A stretch of 64,000 nucleotides of DNA from Thalassococcus_A lentus (lineage in GTDB: Bacteria > Pseudomonadota > Alphaproteobacteria > Rhodobacterales > Rhodobacteraceae). The translations under genes were made by a program, and so were the position numbers. Each line of letters starts with the position of its first letter. Positions within the stretch are counted from its first letter, which is position 1. Location of the stretch: NCBI RefSeq assembly GCF_028023555.1, contig NZ_JAQIOY010000008.1, forward strand, positions 1-64,000. Direction: 5' to 3'. Of the stretch, positions 44,480-53,435 are shown one piece after another. Under the pieces are notes generated by a model. The model had not been told where the DNA came from, searched no databases, and saw only the letters and a list, made by a program, of their open reading frames with translations.

Positions 44480-45660
44480 TGGCCGTAACCAGTACAAACC
44501 TTGCGTCCCAATTGCGTCAGGACCTCAAGGGGCCGTCGATGACGGTCTGGCTGTGCGCAGCCTCGGTCTGGGTGTTCATCATCTGGGCTAGCTATGCTTG
44601 GGTTGATGAAATCGTACGCGGCGAAGGCCAGATCATTTCATCATCGCGCCCACAGATCATTCAGAACCTCGAAGGGGGCATTCTGACTGAACTGCTGGTC
44701 AAAGAGGGTGACGAAGTCATGCGTGGCGACGTGTTGGCCCGTTTGCATGGCACTCAGTTTCAATCATCCGTGGACGATTTGCGCGATCAGATCACCGCCC
44801 TCGAGATCCGCCGCCTGCGGCTCGAGGCCGAACTGGCGGGGGCTTCGTTCTTTGATGTCCCCGCCTCTTTGGCGCAGCGTTTGCCGGATATGGTGGCTTC
44901 GGAGCGGGCCCTTTTGGCAGCTCGCACATCTGACTATGAATCCCGGCGGGCGGGTGCGCAGCGCATCCTGACCCAAGCGACATCTGAGCTGGAACTCATG
45001 GAGTCGCTCTTGTCGAAGAAAGTGGTTGCCCTGATCGAAGTCACGCGCGCCCGAAAAACCCACGCGGATGCCCGCAAGGCTTATGACGAGATCGTAACGC
45101 AGACAGAGCTGGCGCAGGCCGAAGAATACTCTGACACACTCAAGGAGTTGGCGACCCTGCGCCAAAACCTGAAGTCCAGTCAGGATCAGTTGAACCGGAC
45201 AGTTTTGACCTCGCCTATGCATGGCATCGTGAATGGGCTGGCCGTCACTACGATTGGCGGCGTTGTTCGGCCGGGTGAAGAAATCCTTCAGATCATCCCA
45301 ATGAACGAGGATCTGTTTGTCGAAGCGCAGATCAAACCTGAAAACATCGCGAACATTCGTCCGGGACAAGAAGCCACAATCAAACTGACTGCCTATGACT
45401 ATACCATCTACGGTACGCTCAAAGGGCGGGTGGATGTAATTTCCGCAGATACGTTCAAGGACGAGCGAAACCCGGATGCCCAGCCGCATTACCGTGTTTC
45501 AATTCGGGTTGATATGTCGTCGATGACTGATCGTCAGGCGATGATCGAAATTCGTCCGGGGATGCAGGCTCAGGCCGAGTTGCACACCGGAGAAAAGACC
45601 GTGCTGCAGTACTTGCTGAAGCCGCTCTACAAATCCCGTGAGGCATTCCGGGAGCCGTAG
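44479..45660 (+). CDS. Type I secretion membrane-fusion protein (HlyD family)
   Basis: 393 aa. Its ATG shares a base with the ABC gene stop (TGATG). One N-terminal membrane segment (about 23-40) is followed by EGQIISSSRPQIIQNLEGGILTELLVKEGDEV, the typical HlyD/LapC start. A coiled-coil hairpin (about 100-230), the second lipoyl half LTSPMHGIVNGLAV and a C-terminal barrel with RVSIRVDMS complete it. It links the ABC protein to the TolC-like channel. It is the last gene of the adhesin/secretion operon, and it converges with dtd. Confidence 0.92.
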   Translation: MAVTSTNLASQLRQDLKGPSMTVWLCAASVWVFIIWASYAWVDEIVRGEGQIISSSRPQIIQNLEGGILTELLVKEGDEVMRGDVLARLHGTQFQSSVDDLRDQITALEIRRLRLEAELAGASFFDVPASLAQRLPDMVASERALLAARTSDYESRRAGAQRILTQATSELELMESLLSKKVVALIEVTRARKTHADARKAYDEIVTQTELAQAEEYSDTLKELATLRQNLKSSQDQLNRTVLTSPMHGIVNGLAVTTIGGVVRPGEEILQIIPMNEDLFVEAQIKPENIANIRPGQEATIKLTAYDYTIYGTLKGRVDVISADTFKDERNPDAQPHYRVSIRVDMSSMTDRQAMIEIRPGMQAQAELHTGEKTVLQYLLKPLYKSREAFREP

Positions 45661-45679
45661 ACGCAGACAACGCGCGTGT

Positions 45680-46123
45680 TCAGTCGTCGGTGTCCATCCA
45701 GATTGTGACGGGGCCATCGTTGGTCAGTTTGACGGCCATATCGGCCCCAAATTTGCCCTTGGCGGTCTGAATGCCCTTGGCTGCAAATTGATCCGCGAAA
45801 TAGGTATACAGCGCTTCGCCTTCAGCGGGCGGTGCAGCCGTTGAAAAGCCGGGGCGGTTTCCCCGTGCCGTGTCAGCGGCAAGGGTAAACTGACTGACCA
45901 CCAAGACGCTGCCGCCTGTGTCCAGCAAAGACCGGTTCATGCGTCCATCTTCATCTTTGAAGATGCGCAATTTGGTGATCTTGTTTGCCAGCTTGTCGGC
46001 CTGGGCTTCGGTGTCGCCCTGCATGGCGCAAATGAGGATCAGCAGACCCGGTCCAATTTCACCCAGTGTCTCGCCGTCGACGGCAACACGCGCCTCGGAA
46101 ACACGCTGGATGAGCGCCCTCAT
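45680..46123 (-). CDS. dtd: D-aminoacyl-tRNA deacylase
   Basis: 147 aa, the usual Dtd size. It hydrolyses D-aminoacyl-tRNA (and glycyl-tRNA-Ala) to keep D-amino acids out of proteins. It starts [17 protein letters not shown] and contains the catalytic loop [18 protein letters not shown] and the second signature [13 protein letters not shown] (family NxGPVT). The start overlaps the pfkB stop by four bases (46120-46123), so the two genes are translationally coupled although functionally unrelated. Confidence 0.95.
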   Translation of the reverse strand: MRALIQRVSEARVAVDGETLGEIGPGLLILICAMQGDTEAQADKLANKITKLRIFKDEDGRMNRSLLDTGGSVLVVSQFTLAADTARGNRPGFSTAAPPAEGEALYTYFADQFAAKGIQTAKGKFGADMAVKLTNDGPVTIWMDTDD

Positions 46124-47019
46124 AGCTCAGAGGCCCAAGGCGGATTTGCACCCGCGCGACTGACGGTGATTGCGGCGGCTTTGACGCCCAACTGCGCGGC
46201 AGATGCCAGATCATCCGGCGTTGCTTGGCTCAGCGCGTTGCGCGACAACAACCCGTCTTTCTGGAGACCGGCAAGGAAGCCTGCGTTAAAGGTGTCGCCG
46301 GCACCAACGGTATCAACGACCTCGGCACGTTCTGCAGCGATCTGTATGGTTCCTGCAGCAGTGACAATATCAACGCCTTCCGATCCGCGCGTGATCAACA
46401 CGACATTCGTACGGTCTGCCAGCAGCTCTTCTGGAGAAGATCCAAGCCAGGCCATGTCTTCGTCAGACAGTTTGACGACGTCCGAGTTTGCCAACATACC
46501 TGCCAGCCGGTTCCGATACCGTGCTTCATCTGTGATAAAGCCGGGACGAATGTTCGGATCAATCATGATCGGGCGGTTTGTTTCACCCGTGCACAGCGCC
46601 GCATAGGTATCGGCGGCGGGCTCTGACACCAAGCTGATACCGCCAAAGAACAGGGCTTCGACCGTGTCTGGCAGGCTTTTCAGGTCCGAAGTCTCCAGCA
46701 TCCGCCCTGCGGTGCCTTCGTCGTAGAATGCGTATTGCGCATGACCGTTTATCAAAGTGACAAAGGCCAGAGTGGTTGGCCGGTCGCTGCGTGGACAAAG
46801 CCCATGATCAACGTTCGAAGCCCCCAGAGTTTCTGAAAGCAGTTTGCCAAAAAGATCGTTGGACAGACCGCCCAGATATCCGGTTGGCGCACCCAATCGT
46901 CCCAAGGCAATCGCCGTATTGAAAACGGCGCCGCCTGCGTAGGGCGCAAAAGCATCTTCGCCCGCGTCCGACTGACGGGGCAGCATGTCGATCAATGCTT
47001 CGCCACAACACAAGATCAT
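46120..47019 (-). CDS. PfkB-family sugar kinase, fructokinase-like
   Basis: 299 aa ribokinase-fold kinase. Signature 1 is [27 protein letters not shown] (about 29-55). Signature 2, [17 protein letters not shown] (about 236-252), holds the catalytic Asp and the anion hole. Best match by feel is bacterial fructokinase, making fructose-6-phosphate from ATP and fructose, but substrate is not certain. A perfect palindrome GTTAGCGCTAAC, a LacI-type operator, lies 32 bases before the start, pointing to sugar-responsive repression by an unlinked regulator. dtd follows with a four-base overlap. Confidence 0.88.
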   Translation of the reverse strand: MILCCGEALIDMLPRQSDAGEDAFAPYAGGAVFNTAIALGRLGAPTGYLGGLSNDLFGKLLSETLGASNVDHGLCPRSDRPTTLAFVTLINGHAQYAFYDEGTAGRMLETSDLKSLPDTVEALFFGGISLVSEPAADTYAALCTGETNRPIMIDPNIRPGFITDEARYRNRLAGMLANSDVVKLSDEDMAWLGSSPEELLADRTNVVLITRGSEGVDIVTAAGTIQIAAERAEVVDTVGAGDTFNAGFLAGLQKDGLLSRNALSQATPDDLASAAQLGVKAAAITVSRAGANPPWASEL

Positions 47020-47050
47020 TGCTTAGTCCTTTCCACGCCGCATAGTTAAG

Positions 47051-47062
47051 GTTAGCGCTAAC
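47051..47062. promoter_or_regulatory. LacI-family-type operator upstream of the sugar kinase
   Basis: GTTAGCGCTAAC is a perfect 12-bp palindrome with the central CG pair typical of LacI-family sugar regulators (TTAGCGCTAA core). It lies 32 bases upstream of the PfkB-family start. No LacI-family gene is in the window, so the regulator would act from elsewhere. Confidence 0.6.
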
Positions 47063-47090
47063 GATTGTCCGCATTGCCGTCAAGCAACGG

Positions 47091-48176
47091 TCATTGGCTC
47101 ATCGCTAATCCATAGCCAATTGCAGCGGCAATCAATAGCCCGACCACAATGGCGATTGTGATCTTTATCGCAGAGTAGGGCCGTTCGCCCTGAACACGCC
47201 CAGTGCGTCCATTGACGACAAACCGATAACTCTTGCCGCGATATTTGTAGGCCGCCAGCCAGACCGGCAGCAGGACGTGCTTGAACGTGATGTCATTCAT
47301 ATCGGTATCGACGTGGATGACCCGTTGGCGATCGCCGCCGATGTCGAATTTCACATCCCGCTCGATGACGCGCTCCATGTGCGCGCGGGCCTCGTGAAAC
47401 CCTTCGTCCAGATCGACCTGATATCCTTCGGCGCGAAACCCGGCCAAAAACTCTGGGCTGTAGGGCTCCATCGCGGACAGATCCCACGGCTCAAGCGCGT
47501 CGGTAAACCGCTTTGGCAGCGACTGTGACGCCAGCACCAATACATCGTCAAAGAACCTTTGCACGCGTCCGGACGCCGGGCTCCAACGGATTTTTTGAAC
47601 GCGAATGGTTTCGGTCTTGCCGTTCCGGCGAACGGTGCGGGATTCGTAGTATATCGTGCCCCTCTCGCCCTTGTAGGCCGACCGAGTGTCCGCATCGAAC
47701 GTCCAGTAAGGAACGTAGATCCCGGTCAGTTTGCGCCCTTTGCGCGCATAATCCTGCAGCCCGTTTGGTGCAAACCACAAAGACCCAAGCCAGTCGGTCA
47801 TGGCGTCCCGAGCCGAGCCTTCATCCATGGCAAAGGGCAGAACGCCGCGCGGTTTGATATGTCTGTGGGTTCCGGTATCGGTCACCACCGGTGTTGCACA
47901 GAAAGGGCATTCAGCGGCATGAAGATCAGGATTGAATTCGACTTCTGCAGCGCAGTTGGGGCAATGCGAAACGCGGGTTTCTTCCATGTCCTGCAACGGC
48001 AGCAGGTTTTTCATTGCCGATCTGAAATCCAGTTCACGAATGCCGCCTGCCCATGGCCCGGACTGTGTGACTTCTTCCTGTGCGCCGCAGTGGTCGCAAA
48101 CCAACTGGCCAGCTTCCGGGTCAAACCGATAATCTGCGCCGCAGTTTGAGCAGGGAAATCTGTGTTCGTCAGTCAT
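47091..48176 (-). CDS. Double zinc-ribbon protein with C-terminal membrane anchor
   Basis: 361 aa from ATG 48176. Two N-terminal zinc ribbons are CSNCGADYRFD...CDHCG (about 9-31) and CPNCAAEVEFN...CPFC (about 58-81). The long middle region has no clear catalytic motif (GIYVPYWTFDADTRSAYKGERG; LLPVWLAAYKYRGKSYRFVVNGRTG). The C-terminus is one hydrophobic helix (about 338-357). In this bacterial group such proteins accompany SPFH, TelA and XpaC genes, as here. Some are mis-annotated as PriA-like helicases because of the ribbons; no helicase motif is present. Probable membrane-associated stress factor. Confidence 0.7.
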   Translation of the reverse strand: MTDEHRFPCSNCGADYRFDPEAGQLVCDHCGAQEEVTQSGPWAGGIRELDFRSAMKNLLPLQDMEETRVSHCPNCAAEVEFNPDLHAAECPFCATPVVTDTGTHRHIKPRGVLPFAMDEGSARDAMTDWLGSLWFAPNGLQDYARKGRKLTGIYVPYWTFDADTRSAYKGERGTIYYESRTVRRNGKTETIRVQKIRWSPASGRVQRFFDDVLVLASQSLPKRFTDALEPWDLSAMEPYSPEFLAGFRAEGYQVDLDEGFHEARAHMERVIERDVKFDIGGDRQRVIHVDTDMNDITFKHVLLPVWLAAYKYRGKSYRFVVNGRTGRVQGERPYSAIKITIAIVVGLLIAAAIGYGLAMSQ

Positions 48177-48269
48177 AATGGCCTCTTGGCATATGTGCAC
48201 AAGTTACCCGGACCACCGGGAAAGAAAAGAGCGGGTTGCGCGCGCGGTGGACTGAGTTACCCTTTGGGT

Positions 48270-48818
48270 ATGAGCAGATCGCTTTTCCAAATTTGTCTGT
48301 ATGTCCTTGGTATGGGGTTCGCGTCCGCCGCGATGGCGCAAGAGGCCCGCTACGGGTTCGTCTGGGAGGGCGCGAATGGCTATCGCATGACGGGTTCCAT
48401 GAGCTTTGACAAGGCGTTGATCGGAACGCGCCTGATCAACGAATCCGATATGATTTGTTTTGCCATTCAAGGTTTCAAAGACGGTGAGCCGATTGGCAGC
48501 TGGTCTTTGGGTATGCTGAACGAACTGACGTCTTGGAGGCTGCATTTCGATCCGGTCGCAGTGGCATTTGTTGTTGATGGGTTCGGCATTCCGATGCCGC
48601 AGGCCTGGAACATGAACGGCGCAGGAACGGACTGCGGGATGGGCGGATTCGGCTTCAATCTGGGTAATCTCGGGCAGGATTTTTGCACGGATAATCAGGT
48701 CATCGCCGAGTCGCGCGTCGCTCCGGCCAAGCCGTTTCCCGCTTGGCGAGACGATACAATCAGCTTTCCAGTGGGCGCCTGCACCGGGCCGGACCTGCTC
48801 AGTTTGCTGAGCAACTGA
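48270..48818 (+). CDS. Secreted protein of unknown function
   Basis: 182 aa from ATG 48270. A signal peptide ends at ASAAMAQ (about residue 24), so the mature protein is periplasmic or exported. Four Cys residues (ICFA, TDCGM, DFCTD, GACTG) could form two disulfides. FVWEGANGYRMTGSMSFDKALIG and WNMNGAGTDCGMGGFGFNLG are conspicuous Gly/aromatic stretches suggesting a beta-rich fold. I do not recognise the family. It is on the opposite strand, sitting between the zinc-ribbon and SPFH genes of the stress cluster. Confidence 0.65.
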   Translation: MSRSLFQICLYVLGMGFASAAMAQEARYGFVWEGANGYRMTGSMSFDKALIGTRLINESDMICFAIQGFKDGEPIGSWSLGMLNELTSWRLHFDPVAVAFVVDGFGIPMPQAWNMNGAGTDCGMGGFGFNLGNLGQDFCTDNQVIAESRVAPAKPFPAWRDDTISFPVGACTGPDLLSLLSN

Positions 48819-48910
48819 AGCGCGCAGATCTAGCGACCAATTTCGGAAAGGAGGCTATCCGCATAACCAAGAGTGGCTTTGCGGGTTAGCCCTGGTTTTC
48901 CGCTCCGCGT

Positions 48911-50029
48911 TTATCCGGCGGGTGGCGGAGGTGGCGGCATGATGGTGAAGAGCTGCGCCAGCTCCTGCACGTCACCCGCTTTCATCCAGCCGTCCTGACC
49001 GGGTGTCCATACGTGGGTTTCGCGTGTCAGGTCTCCGCCCGCTGCCATGCGCCCCAGATCGGCCTTGGAAAACGGGCCCTTGGTGGCGCCATTTTCGGCA
49101 ATATGCCAAACGTGTTCGACAGGTGGCGGAGGAGGCGCCATTGGCGCGGCTTGAGCAGGCTGAGCAGCCCATGGGTTGGTCGGCGCAGCGCCGCCCATCT
49201 GGTTGCCCATGGCCATGCCCATGGCGGCGCCCATGCCCATACCCATAGCATCATCCATGGCACCGCCTTGGCCCATGGCTTCCGCAGCCTTGTACTTCAT
49301 GAAATCATCGAGGTTTCCGGTGATGCCGCGGCTGGTCCGGTCATCCAGCGCCTTTTCGACGGCCGGTGGCAGGCTGATGTTCTCGATATAGAGCTCGGGC
49401 AGGGACAGCCCGTAGCCTTTGATCACGGGATCAATGGCCTGTGCGATCAGCTTGCCAACCTCGGCGGTGTTGGCGGCCATATCCAGAACCGGGATGCCCG
49501 CTTTTGAAATGGCACGGCTGAATTCCTGAACGATGATATTGCGGATCTGAAAGCTGATTTCGTCCATCGTGAACTCACCATCGGTGCCGACGATTTCCTT
49601 GAGGAACAAGGCCGGGTCCACAACTTTGATGGAATAGGTGCCAAAGGCGCGAATGCGAGTTGGTCCGAATTCCGGGTCACGCAGCATGATCGGATTTTTG
49701 GTGCCCCACTTCAGATCAGTAAAGCGGTTCGTGCTGACAAAGTAGATTTCGGATTTGAAAGGCGACTGAAAGCCGTGATCCCAGTGCTGCAGGGTCGTCA
49801 TGATCGGCATGTTGTTCGTTTCGAGCATGTAAAGCCCGGGTGTGAACACATCCGCCAACTGGCCTTCGTGCACGAAGACGGCGGCCTGGCTCTCGCGAAC
49901 TGTCAGCTTGGCGCCGTATTTGATTTCATGGCCTTCCCGCTCAAAACGCCAGACCATGGTGTCGCGCGTGTCATCCGTCCAGTGAATGACGTCAATGAAC
50001 TGGCCGCTGAGGAAATCGAAAATACCCAT
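48911..50029 (-). CDS. SPFH-domain protein with C-terminal GYF_2 domain
   Basis: 372 aa. The N-terminal 235 residues are an SPFH/Band-7-like domain of the type often called virion core protein (YdjI-like): MVWRFEREGHEIKYGAKLTVRESQAAVFV, FSRAISKAGIPVLDMAA, YGLSLPELYIENISLPPAVEKALDDR. A Gly/Met-rich linker (MGMGMGAAMGMAMGNQMGG) and a Pro/Ala stretch follow. The last 60 residues are a GYF_2 domain (HVWHIAENGATKGPFSKADLGRMAAGG), a proline-ligand or membrane-protein adaptor. No transmembrane helix is obvious. It probably organises a membrane-associated assembly together with TelA and XpaC, encoded upstream. Confidence 0.85.
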   Translation of the reverse strand: MGIFDFLSGQFIDVIHWTDDTRDTMVWRFEREGHEIKYGAKLTVRESQAAVFVHEGQLADVFTPGLYMLETNNMPIMTTLQHWDHGFQSPFKSEIYFVSTNRFTDLKWGTKNPIMLRDPEFGPTRIRAFGTYSIKVVDPALFLKEIVGTDGEFTMDEISFQIRNIIVQEFSRAISKAGIPVLDMAANTAEVGKLIAQAIDPVIKGYGLSLPELYIENISLPPAVEKALDDRTSRGITGNLDDFMKYKAAEAMGQGGAMDDAMGMGMGAAMGMAMGNQMGGAAPTNPWAAQPAQAAPMAPPPPPVEHVWHIAENGATKGPFSKADLGRMAAGGDLTRETHVWTPGQDGWMKAGDVQELAQLFTIMPPPPPPAG

Positions 50030-50161
50030 GTCTTGTCCTTTACCGAATTTCGCCGGGGGTGTGACCCGCGGCAGTCTTACGCTTGAATATGCCTATTGCT
50101 ATGCCGCTGTTCAATCAGTGCCTCGATTTTGTGCCGAAAATCGGGGAACAGAAGGCACTGT

Positions 50162-51133
50162 TCAACGCCCGCCAACCAATGCTGTCGCGCGTTCGGCCAC
50201 GATCGGTCGTGCCTCTGCTGCGGACATACCCGGTTTGAGACGTGGGTCGTACAGAATCTTGAGCAACAGTTCATCGTGGCTCGTCAGCAGCGCGAACTCG
50301 TCGTCGTCGTTGAAGATCGACGGGCGTGCGGATGGGTCGTCATTGCCCAGACCCAACCCCTGTGCGACCTCTTCGTGAATGCACGAACGGCGCAGCAGAT
50401 CCGGATGCTCTGAACGGATCACCGCAATTGCCGTGCCATAGTCATAGCCGCCGGGCGTGTCGGAAAAGGCGATGACAAGACAATGAATGCTGCGCGGCAG
50501 GTTGTTGAAAAGCCGCAGCGCGGTAGGGTTCACATCCGGGACGATCTGGCGGATGCGCGGAGCAATGGTGTCTGTGTCGTCCTGTCCCATGAACAGCACG
50601 TGGAAATTTGCGCCGCTGCCCGACATGGAAATCGGGTGCCCTGTGATCCGGCCCAGTTTGGCCACGTAGCTGGCAAGGTAGGCGCGGTCCTTTGCTGCTT
50701 TGTCTGAGGGAACAGATGCACCAAATTCTGCGACAACGCGGATTGGTTTGGTCCACTTCTTGATGGCGGTCGTTCCGCCAGCCGAAGGTTTCAGACCCGC
50801 TCCGCGTTCGTATTCTTCGGCCAATGCGATCTTTTCAAAATTCCGCATCAGCATCGTGTCGGTGAATTGGGTGTCGGGCCCACCCCCATCGGTCCGCAAC
50901 AGCCCCCGCACGAGCAGATCGCTTTGCACACGCTTGTAATAGGCTTCCAATTCGCGACTTTTCTGCGAAGGGCCGGCAGGCTGGACCGGCACGGCCGCTG
51001 CGGTAGGCTGGGCTACCGCAGCGGGTCTTTCTGGTGGTGAAACCGTAATTTCGCGTGGGGCAAGCCCCGTGCCGATGCAGCCCGCCAGGGCGGACAACAC
51101 GACAGCGGAAGTTGCAATCCTGCCCCAGCGCAT
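50162..51133 (-). CDS. DUF2927 lipoprotein, possible metalloprotease-like
   Basis: 323 aa from ATG 51133. The lipobox LSALAGC (about 13-19) predicts a lipoprotein. A Pro/Ala linker is followed by a DUF2927-like domain with IHEEVAQGLGLGNDDP near 255. Its H-E-x-x-x-Q-G-L-G pattern resembles zinc-protease helices but lacks a standard HExxH. It starts 7 bases after the telA stop, so it is in the same operon. It is common in the Roseobacter group; function unknown. An envelope role alongside TelA/XpaC is suggested by context only. Confidence 0.72.
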   Translation of the reverse strand: MRWGRIATSAVVLSALAGCIGTGLAPREITVSPPERPAAVAQPTAAAVPVQPAGPSQKSRELEAYYKRVQSDLLVRGLLRTDGGGPDTQFTDTMLMRNFEKIALAEEYERGAGLKPSAGGTTAIKKWTKPIRVVAEFGASVPSDKAAKDRAYLASYVAKLGRITGHPISMSGSGANFHVLFMGQDDTDTIAPRIRQIVPDVNPTALRLFNNLPRSIHCLVIAFSDTPGGYDYGTAIAVIRSEHPDLLRRSCIHEEVAQGLGLGNDDPSARPSIFNDDDEFALLTSHDELLLKILYDPRLKPGMSAAEARPIVAERATALVGGR

Positions 51134-51140
51134 TGACGGA

Positions 51141-52337
51141 TCAGCCGGGAACAGACGTGGCGGCGTTGTCGCCCACGCCATCCTTGCGCGCCTTTGCGGC
51201 GGCGAGGGTGTCGCGCAGTTCTGCTTCCATTTTCTTCAGCTCGGCCTCCGCTTCGGTGCGGCGGCGCTTGCCTTCGTCTGCAATCTGCAGGCTTTCTTCG
51301 ATAGTGCCGATCAGATCAGCATTGGCCTGCTTGACGGCCTCGATGTCAAAGACACCGCGCTCCATCTCTTCGCGGATCATCTTGTTGCTGTCGCGCAGGT
51401 TCTTGGCGTTCGAGGTCAGCAATTCGTTGGTCAGATCGTTGGCGTCGCGCACCGCTGCGGCCGCTTCGGCGGAACGCTGGATTGTGACGGCCTGCGCCAG
51501 CTGGGTTTCCCACAGAGGTACTGTGTTCACCAGCGTGCTGTTGATCTTGGTAACCAGCGACTTGTCATTTTCCTGAACCAGACGGATCGACGGCAGCGAT
51601 TGCATCGTGACCTGACGGGTCAGTTTCAAATCGTGTACGCGGCGTTCCAGATCGTCACGCGCGGCGCGCAGATCACGAAGTTCCTGCGCCTTGATCAGCT
51701 GATCACCTTCGGGCGCGGCCTGAACGGCGGCTTCGGCAGCCGGAATATCCTTGCTGTCCAGCTCGTTGAGCTTTTCTTCGCCAGCTGCAATGTACAGCGC
51801 CAGTTCGTCGTAGAACTGCAGCGTCTTTTCGTAGAGCAGGTCCAGCGATTTGATGTCCTTGAGCAGTTTGTGCTCATGCTCAAGCAGATTGTCCGTTACG
51901 CGGTCGATCTGGTCCTGAACCTGTTCAAACCGGGCCGTGAACTTGGCAAAAGGCGCGGCGCGTCCCAGCAGTTTTTCCCACCATGTCCGTTCACGACGGA
52001 CGTCGAGTTCCGAGACCGAAAAACCGCGAATGGTGGTCACGATCCCGCGCAGGCTGTCCCCGGCAGGGCCAACATCCTTGTTGCGCACGTCTGTCAGCAT
52101 CGCTTGGCTGATTTCCTGCAGCTCAGCCTGAGCGGCCGATCCGAATGCGACGATGGACTGTGTGTCACCCATGTCGATTTCATCCATACGTGTACGGATT
52201 TCTTCGCCTACTTCTGGATTAGCCTCTTGGAGCGGCACAATTGCATTTGCATCCACTGGCTCTGGCAAGATGACAGCGTTGACTTCTTCCACCAGCGTCA
52301 GAGCTTCTTGAGCCTTTTGACGAACGTTATCGGACAT
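51141..52337 (-). CDS. telA: TelA-family toxic-anion resistance protein
   Basis: 398 aa, predominantly long coiled-coil helices, matching the TelA/KlaA family linked to tellurite and other toxic-anion or envelope stress. WWEKLLGRAAPFAKFTARFEQVQDQIDRVTDNL (about 118-150) and QSLPSIRLVQENDKSLVTKINSTLVNTVPLWETQL (about 245-280) are the conserved regions. No signal peptide; likely cytoplasmic, at the membrane. It follows the XpaC-like gene by 26 bases. TelA and XpaC are a recurrent pair in bacterial stress clusters. Confidence 0.9.
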   Translation of the reverse strand: MSDNVRQKAQEALTLVEEVNAVILPEPVDANAIVPLQEANPEVGEEIRTRMDEIDMGDTQSIVAFGSAAQAELQEISQAMLTDVRNKDVGPAGDSLRGIVTTIRGFSVSELDVRRERTWWEKLLGRAAPFAKFTARFEQVQDQIDRVTDNLLEHEHKLLKDIKSLDLLYEKTLQFYDELALYIAAGEEKLNELDSKDIPAAEAAVQAAPEGDQLIKAQELRDLRAARDDLERRVHDLKLTRQVTMQSLPSIRLVQENDKSLVTKINSTLVNTVPLWETQLAQAVTIQRSAEAAAAVRDANDLTNELLTSNAKNLRDSNKMIREEMERGVFDIEAVKQANADLIGTIEESLQIADEGKRRRTEAEAELKKMEAELRDTLAAAKARKDGVGDNAATSVPG

Positions 52338-52363
52338 GGGTACCCCCCGTTGATTGTAATCGA

Positions 52364-53260
52364 TTATCTCGTTTTGAGATGCACACCTTCGCGTTGCAGC
52401 CGATCGCGCAACACATCAATTTCGACCGAAAGGTCGACGTTATTGTCCAGCAAGAGCTTTTCGGTCTTCTGGCCAAAGCTTTCTTCCAGATCGGTCAAAA
52501 GCATCATGAAATCAGACTTGGCGCCCCGATCTTGGGAGCGGGCATAGATGTCCGAGAATTTGACGGCGGCATCGCGCGCACCCATCAGGTAGACACCCAG
52601 AAATTTCCGTGCCGCTGTCAGATCACGCGGATCTTCTTCGACCGTGCGGATCAGTTCACGGACCTTGACCTGAAACCGCTCGACGCGGGCCTCAACCTGA
52701 CGGTCGCCTGCACGCTTCACCGCATCAGACATCGCGCCGAGATGCGCTTCGGCTTCGTCCACCACACGGGCAACACGATCCTGTTGAAAGGTATCAATAC
52801 CTTCCATGCCTTTGTCTTTCATCGGGTCAATGCCAAAGGCGCCCAAATGGAGGGCACCAGCAGCGGCCCCAAAGATCACCGCAGGAACGACATCGGGGCT
52901 GTGATGAAATGCAGCGATGGCCGTACCGACACCTGTGAGAGCCGAAGCAAAAAGCTTGCGCGGTATTCCGGGCCGCCGAGCAACCTTGCGTTCATTGTAA
53001 GCGGCTTCGGCCCGCAGGCCGTCCCGCAAGAGCCACGCGCCCAGAATCAGAACGCCAGCGCCAACAAGGCCTGTCGCAAGGCCCGTCGCGCCATCGTTCA
53101 GAGACATGAAGGCCAGAACGACAGGCGGCAGAAACATAACGTTGCTGCGCGCGCCGACAGGATCAACCCGGGCACCCTTGAATGCCGATTGCTCAGGTCT
53201 GTCCTCGGGCGTCACGGTGCTGCCGTCGGGGCTGAATTTGCCACCAAATCGTTGAGACAT
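52364..53260 (-). CDS. XpaC-family membrane protein
   Basis: 298 aa. It belongs to the XpaC (5-bromo-4-chloroindolyl phosphate hydrolysis protein) family: two pairs of hydrophobic segments (about 45-85 and 105-150), then FGIDPMKDKGMEGIDTFQQDRVARVVDEAEAHLGAM and a long helical cytoplasmic tail. It is a TelA partner rather than a proven phosphatase. It starts two bases after the stop of the 29-aa membrane peptide. A second, diverged XpaC paralogue lies upstream at 53436-54275. Confidence 0.85.
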   Translation of the reverse strand: MSQRFGGKFSPDGSTVTPEDRPEQSAFKGARVDPVGARSNVMFLPPVVLAFMSLNDGATGLATGLVGAGVLILGAWLLRDGLRAEAAYNERKVARRPGIPRKLFASALTGVGTAIAAFHHSPDVVPAVIFGAAAGALHLGAFGIDPMKDKGMEGIDTFQQDRVARVVDEAEAHLGAMSDAVKRAGDRQVEARVERFQVKVRELIRTVEEDPRDLTAARKFLGVYLMGARDAAVKFSDIYARSQDRGAKSDFMMLLTDLEESFGQKTEKLLLDNNVDLSVEIDVLRDRLQREGVHLKTR

Positions 53261-53262
53261 GC

Positions 53263-53352
53263 CTATAGGCCCCCAATGAGACCAGAGGTGATCCCGAACA
53301 ATAGAAGGATCAAAAGAACGTAAGTAACCTTCTGCAAGGCAGTGCCAGACAT
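53263..53352 (-). CDS. 29-aa single-pass membrane peptide
   Basis: A 30-codon gene from ATG 53352 to TAG 53263, with GAGGG as ribosome site 6 bases upstream. The product (MSGTALQKVTYVLLILLLFG, then ITSGLIGGL) is one transmembrane helix with a short positive N-terminus and a glycine-rich C-terminal end. It lies inside the XpaC/TelA operon, two bases before the XpaC-like gene. Its placement, ribosome site and clean hydrophobic design support a real small protein, perhaps modulating the XpaC/TelA complex. Gene callers would usually miss it. Confidence 0.65.
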   Translation of the reverse strand: MSGTALQKVTYVLLILLLFGITSGLIGGL

Positions 53353-53435
53353 TTATACCCTCGGAAGCAATGGCTTTGAGGCGAACTTAAGGGCTATTTT
53401 CTGCGCTTGCTAGGGGGAAGTCGGCTCAAATGCCG

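Noticed and set aside
47091..48176. PriA-like helicase suggested by the zinc ribbons
   Set aside because: No Walker A, Walker B or helicase motifs. The protein has zinc ribbons and a C-terminal membrane helix.
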